From Pseudomonadota bacterium (GTDB lineage Bacteria; Pseudomonadota; Gammaproteobacteria; Burkholderiales; Burkholderiaceae_C): a stretch of DNA of 64,000 bases. The translations under genes were made by a program, and so were the position numbers. Each line of letters opens with the position of its first letter. The stretch's first letter is position 1. This document shows, in pieces, positions 61,326-64,000 of this stretch. The stretch spans positions 1-64,000 of the forward strand of contig JAFEEF010000068.1 of assembly GCA_018241265.1 (NCBI GenBank), in the 5' to 3' direction. The notes beneath the pieces were generated by a model that was not told the origin of the DNA, did not search any database, and saw only the letters and a program-made list of their open reading frames with translations.

Positions 61326-61832
61326 TCACGGCCACTCGGTGCCTAGGGCGAGAATTTCCAGCATCGTCGCGATGCCTTTCGCGTCGGACCCATCGAAGCG
61401 GGCGAGCGATGGGCTGTCGAGATCGAACACGCCGCGCAGCCGCCCGCCCACCATCAACGGCAGCACGAGTTCCGAGCGCGATGCCGAGTCGCAGGCGATG
61501 TGTCCTTCGAAGCTGTGCACGTCCGCCACCACCTGGATCTCGCCCGTGCGCGCGCATGCACCGCAGACGCCGCGCGTGAACGGGATGCGCACGCAGGCCA
61601 GCTTGCCCTGGAACGGACCCAGCACGAGCTCCTGCCCGCGGGCGAGATAGAACCCGGCCCAGTTCAGGCCGGGCACGCACCCGTACACGAGCGCGGCGAA
61701 CTGCGCGAGATTGGCCAGCCAGTCGCGCTCGCCCTGCAGCACTGCGCGAGCCTGCGCCGCGAGCAATTCATAGGCTTCATGCTTGGACTGCGGTGTGCTC
61801 ATGTCGAGATGACCGGACTGCTCGAAGCTCAT
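61326..61832 (-). CDS. msrC: Free methionine-R-sulfoxide reductase (GAF domain)
   Basis: A 168-residue fRMsr (YebR/MsrC type) reducing free methionine-R-sulfoxide. The GAF fold starts GLNWAGFYLARG; the cysteines of the reaction are in KLACVRIP, GVCGACAR and HIACDSAS, matching the three E. coli cysteines. Start taken at ATG 61832, behind AGGGGG; ATG 61802 (MSTPQSKHEAYELL) is a possible shorter start. Confidence 0.92.
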   Translation of the reverse strand: MSFEQSGHLDMSTPQSKHEAYELLAAQARAVLQGERDWLANLAQFAALVYGCVPGLNWAGFYLARGQELVLGPFQGKLACVRIPFTRGVCGACARTGEIQVVADVHSFEGHIACDSASRSELVLPLMVGGRLRGVFDLDSPSLARFDGSDAKGIATMLEILALGTEWP

Positions 61833-61961
61833 CCTCACTACCCCCTGTCTCGGAGCCATCGGCTCTCCACGGACGGCGCGCGCTCGGCGGAATCCGGTTC
61901 GAGGCCCGGCCGATTCTGCAGCAACCGCGACGTCGTTCGGACCCGGTGCGCGCCGATCGGA

Positions 61962-62873
61962 TCAGACCGCGACCTGCGCATCGACCCAGCGCTGCAGGTC
62001 GAGGCTGGCGAGCGCGCGCACCGCCGCATCGAGCAGCGCGCCACGCGGCTGGCGCGCCCCGAGCACGAGGCCGATGTCGCGCTGCATCTCGGGCTGCATC
62101 GGCACCGCGGGCAATTGCCGCGTGCCGTCGGTCATGCACAGCGCGCTGTGCGGCACGATGCTGTAGAGGCCGGCGCGCGCGACATGCGCGCACAGCGCGG
62201 TCATCGAATCGGTCTCGACACGCGGCAACGCCTCCTTGCCGGCCGCCGCGAACGCGGCGTCTATGCCGCGCCGGCACTGCATGTCGGTCGTGAACAGGCA
62301 AAGCGGCAGCGCGGCCGCGGCTTCCCATGAGATCGACGTCGCGCCTTCGAACATCGATCGGTCGCCGGCCACCAGCACATAGCGCTCGCGAAACAGCGGC
62401 ACCGTCTCGAAGTCGGCGAGGCGCTCGTCGTCGAGGTAGCTGAGCCCCAGGTCGAGCTCGAAGCTGCCGATCTTGTGCAGGATCTCGGTCGCCGACAGCG
62501 TGTAGACCTCGTGGCGCATGCGCGGATAGCGCTCGAGGCAGCACTGCGTCAGCATCGGCACGAGCGGCAGCGACGCCGGTATCGCACCCATGCGCAGGCT
62601 GCCGACCGGATCGTCGGGGCTCGCGCGCGCATCCTGGCGCAGCGCGTCGCAATCGGCGAGCACGCGGCGCGCCCATGCCAGCACCCGTTCGCCGTCGGCC
62701 GTGAAGCCTTCGAAGCGCCGGCCGCGCTGCACGATCATCACGCCGAGCTCGGCCTCGATGCCGCGGATCGCGCCCGAGAGCGCCGGCTGCGACACATGGC
62801 AGGCCTCGGCGGCGCGCCCGAAGTGCTTCTCGCGGGCGAGCGCGACGAGGTAGCCGAGCTGGCGGATGAACAA
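61962..62873 (-). CDS. LysR-family transcriptional regulator
   Basis: A 303-residue LysR protein. DNA-binding start MFIRQLGYLVALAREKHFGRAAEACHVSQPALSGAIRGIEAEL; the effector part is standard. The gene lies one base after the cysteine hydrolase stop on the same strand, so it is the last gene of an operon with the hydrolase and aldehyde dehydrogenase. This LysR subtype is often linked to formate dehydrogenase genes; here fdh is 3.4 kb away. Confidence 0.9.
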   Translation of the reverse strand: MFIRQLGYLVALAREKHFGRAAEACHVSQPALSGAIRGIEAELGVMIVQRGRRFEGFTADGERVLAWARRVLADCDALRQDARASPDDPVGSLRMGAIPASLPLVPMLTQCCLERYPRMRHEVYTLSATEILHKIGSFELDLGLSYLDDERLADFETVPLFRERYVLVAGDRSMFEGATSISWEAAAALPLCLFTTDMQCRRGIDAAFAAAGKEALPRVETDSMTALCAHVARAGLYSIVPHSALCMTDGTRQLPAVPMQPEMQRDIGLVLGARQPRGALLDAAVRALASLDLQRWVDAQVAV

Positions 62874-62874
62874 G

Positions 62875-63498
62875 TCAGGCGGCAGCCTGCAACGCAGGCT
62901 GGTCGAGCTGCTCGAGCAGCTGCTTGGACGTCATCGGATGCGAGAACATCGGGAAGTCGTACGCGATGGCCGCGTTCTGCGCTTCCTCGCTCACCGTCGC
63001 GCAGCAGTCGGTCAGCGTGACGACGTTGTAGCCGAGCTCGTACGCGGTGCGCATCGTCGACTCGACGCAGCAGTTCGTCAGGAAGCCGCTCAACGCCACG
63101 TTGCGGATGCGATGGCTGCGCAGGATGAAGTCGAGGTTCGTCGTCGCGAAGCCGCACAGGCCGCGCTTGCCCTCGACGACGATGTCGTCGGCGCCGGGCT
63201 TCAGCGCATCGACGATCTCGGCGCCCCAGCTGCCCTTCTGGAAGGTCTTGCCGTCGTACACGCCTTTCAGGATGCCGTAGGGCTCGGGGCTCAGCTCGCG
63301 GTAGTCGGGCGCAAAGGTGATCGGCACCCACACGATCTTCGCGCCCAGCGACCGGGCCTGCCGGACCAGCTCCGCCGTGTTGCGCAGCATGCCGGTCGAC
63401 GCCATCACGCCCTTGACGGCATCGTGCAGCTTGCCGCCTTCGGTGGTGAAGTCGTTCTGGTACTCGATCAGCACGAGTGCGGTTTCGGATGGATTCAT
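62875..63498 (-). CDS. Cysteine hydrolase (isochorismatase family)
   Basis: A 207-residue isochorismatase-fold amidohydrolase with Asp-Lys-Cys triad D16 (IEYQNDF), K111 (VEGKRG) and C144 (NCCVEST). The LSGFLTNCCVESTMRTAYELGYNVVTLTDCCAT region is diagnostic. Such enzymes hydrolyse ureidoacrylate, N-carbamoyl compounds or nicotinamide; substrate unknown. It follows the aldehyde dehydrogenase by 31 bp. Confidence 0.9.
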   Translation of the reverse strand: MNPSETALVLIEYQNDFTTEGGKLHDAVKGVMASTGMLRNTAELVRQARSLGAKIVWVPITFAPDYRELSPEPYGILKGVYDGKTFQKGSWGAEIVDALKPGADDIVVEGKRGLCGFATTNLDFILRSHRIRNVALSGFLTNCCVESTMRTAYELGYNVVTLTDCCATVSEEAQNAAIAYDFPMFSHPMTSKQLLEQLDQPALQAAA

Positions 63499-63529
63499 CG
63501 TGATCTCCTTTGCGTCGTCTGCGCCGCTT

Positions 63530-64000
63530 TCAGAACGGATACGGGGTGGCGCTGCCCTTGATCGTGACCCACTGCCATTGGGTGAACTCTTCCCAGTTCG
63601 CCGGACCGCCGATGCTCGTGCCGTTGCCCGAGATGCCGCGGCCGCCGAACGGGTTCAGCACGTCGTCGGCGACGGTCTGGTCGTTGATGTGCAGCAGGCC
63701 GACGCGCAGCCGGTTGCCGATCGCCAGCGCGCGCTGCAGCGACGCCGAGATCACGCCGGCCGAGAGGCCGTAGGCCGTGCGGCTCGCGAGCGCAACGGCT
63801 TCGTCGTCGCTGTCGAACGACGTCAACGCCGCCACCGGACCAAAGACTTCCTCCTCGAAAGCCGGCATGCCCGGCTGCACGCCGGACAGCACGGTCGGCT
63901 GATAGTAGAGGCCTTCGTAGCTGCCGCCGGCCTCGACGCGCGCGCCGGCCGCCGCCGACCGTTGCACGATGTCGTGCGCATGGTCGCGCTGCTGCGCGTT
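63530..64000 (-). CDS. Aldehyde dehydrogenase, C-terminal part (cut by window end)
   Basis: The last 156 residues of an NAD(P)-dependent aldehyde dehydrogenase, continuing beyond the window end. Visible motifs: YYQPTVLSGV, EEVFGPVAAL (the EExFGP motif), YGLSAGVISASLQRAL and NPFGGRGISGNGTSIGGPANWEEFTQWQWVTI. The end most resembles benzaldehyde/vanillin/salicylaldehyde dehydrogenases. The catalytic cysteine lies outside the window. First visible gene of the operon with the cysteine hydrolase. Confidence 0.9.
   Translation of the reverse strand, partial: NAQQRDHAHDIVQRSAAAGARVEAGGSYEGLYYQPTVLSGVQPGMPAFEEEVFGPVAALTSFDSDDEAVALASRTAYGLSAGVISASLQRALAIGNRLRVGLLHINDQTVADDVLNPFGGRGISGNGTSIGGPANWEEFTQWQWVTIKGSATPYPF

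Noticed and set aside
61143-61346. Short proline-rich frame after dipZ
   Set aside because: No ribosome-binding site, no similarity, low-complexity composition.
1-64000. CRISPR arrays, tRNA or rRNA genes, prophage or complete IS elements
   Set aside because: No regularly spaced repeats, no cloverleaf or rRNA sequence in the gaps, no transposase, integrase or phage structural proteins seen on either strand.

Overview
The window is very GC-rich bacterial chromosome with dense, mostly short-spaced genes on both strands. The housekeeping content (rplM-rpsI-erpA-anmK-M23 peptidase-tyrS, minCDE, htpG, srkA) and the protein families point to a betaproteobacterium of the order Burkholderiales, probably near the Rubrivivax/Methylibium/Piscinibacter group. 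That placement is inference from gene order, family content and composition. I saw no rRNA, tRNA, CRISPR array, prophage or complete insertion sequence.

Layout. 1-2676: tail of a branched-chain/aromatic-acid type ABC importer (binding-protein end, LivF-like ATPase) with a small unknown protein and a CoA-ligase-like protein. 2808-6265: ribose-type sugar importer (ATPase, permease, binding protein). 6314-14463: core block dtd, CDF metal exporter, tyrS, diverging from an M23 peptidase, anmK, then erpA, rpsI, rplM and a GNAT protein. 14568-22000: DUF2726 protein, srkA, htpG (with a heat-shock-like promoter) and two acyl-CoA synthetases. 21878-24625: DUF3037/HipA-like kinase pair, DedA-rhodanese fusion, unknown membrane protein. 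24884-26800: minCDE. 26903-36164: mixed small enzymes and regulators (GrpB, LysR, Lrp/ornithine cyclodeaminase, ADP-ribosylglycohydrolase, DinB, PhyH dioxygenase, DUF924, cupin, GFA, a GNAT-DUF1697 fusion, phosphoesterase, an internally deleted DUF1428 gene, VOC protein).

36232-41019 is the most unusual part. One minus-strand operon encodes a two-subunit molybdenum hydroxylase, a SoxX-like cytochrome, a SoxY relative whose carrier arm ends in AACIE(S) instead of GGCGG, SoxZ, and a diheme SoxA-like protein. There is no soxB and no soxCD. It is followed upstream by a RES/Xre NAD-depleting toxin-antitoxin pair (41206-42381).

42582-49571: SDR, an amino-acid ABC importer with two permeases but no ATPase gene beside it, TetR regulator, a binding-protein-like protein with no signal peptide coupled to a thioesterase, and an RraA-family protein. 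49663-58581: ExeA-like AAA ATPase, methyltransferase, M20 amidohydrolase, membrane proteins, CDP-diacylglycerol pyrophosphatase, a 167-bp inverted-repeat element, a second ClpP, and an NAD-formate dehydrogenase interrupted by a one-base frameshift. 58697-64000: gamma-glutamylcyclotransferase-like protein, DipZ, free-methionine-sulfoxide reductase, and an operon of aldehyde dehydrogenase (cut by the window end), cysteine hydrolase and LysR regulator.
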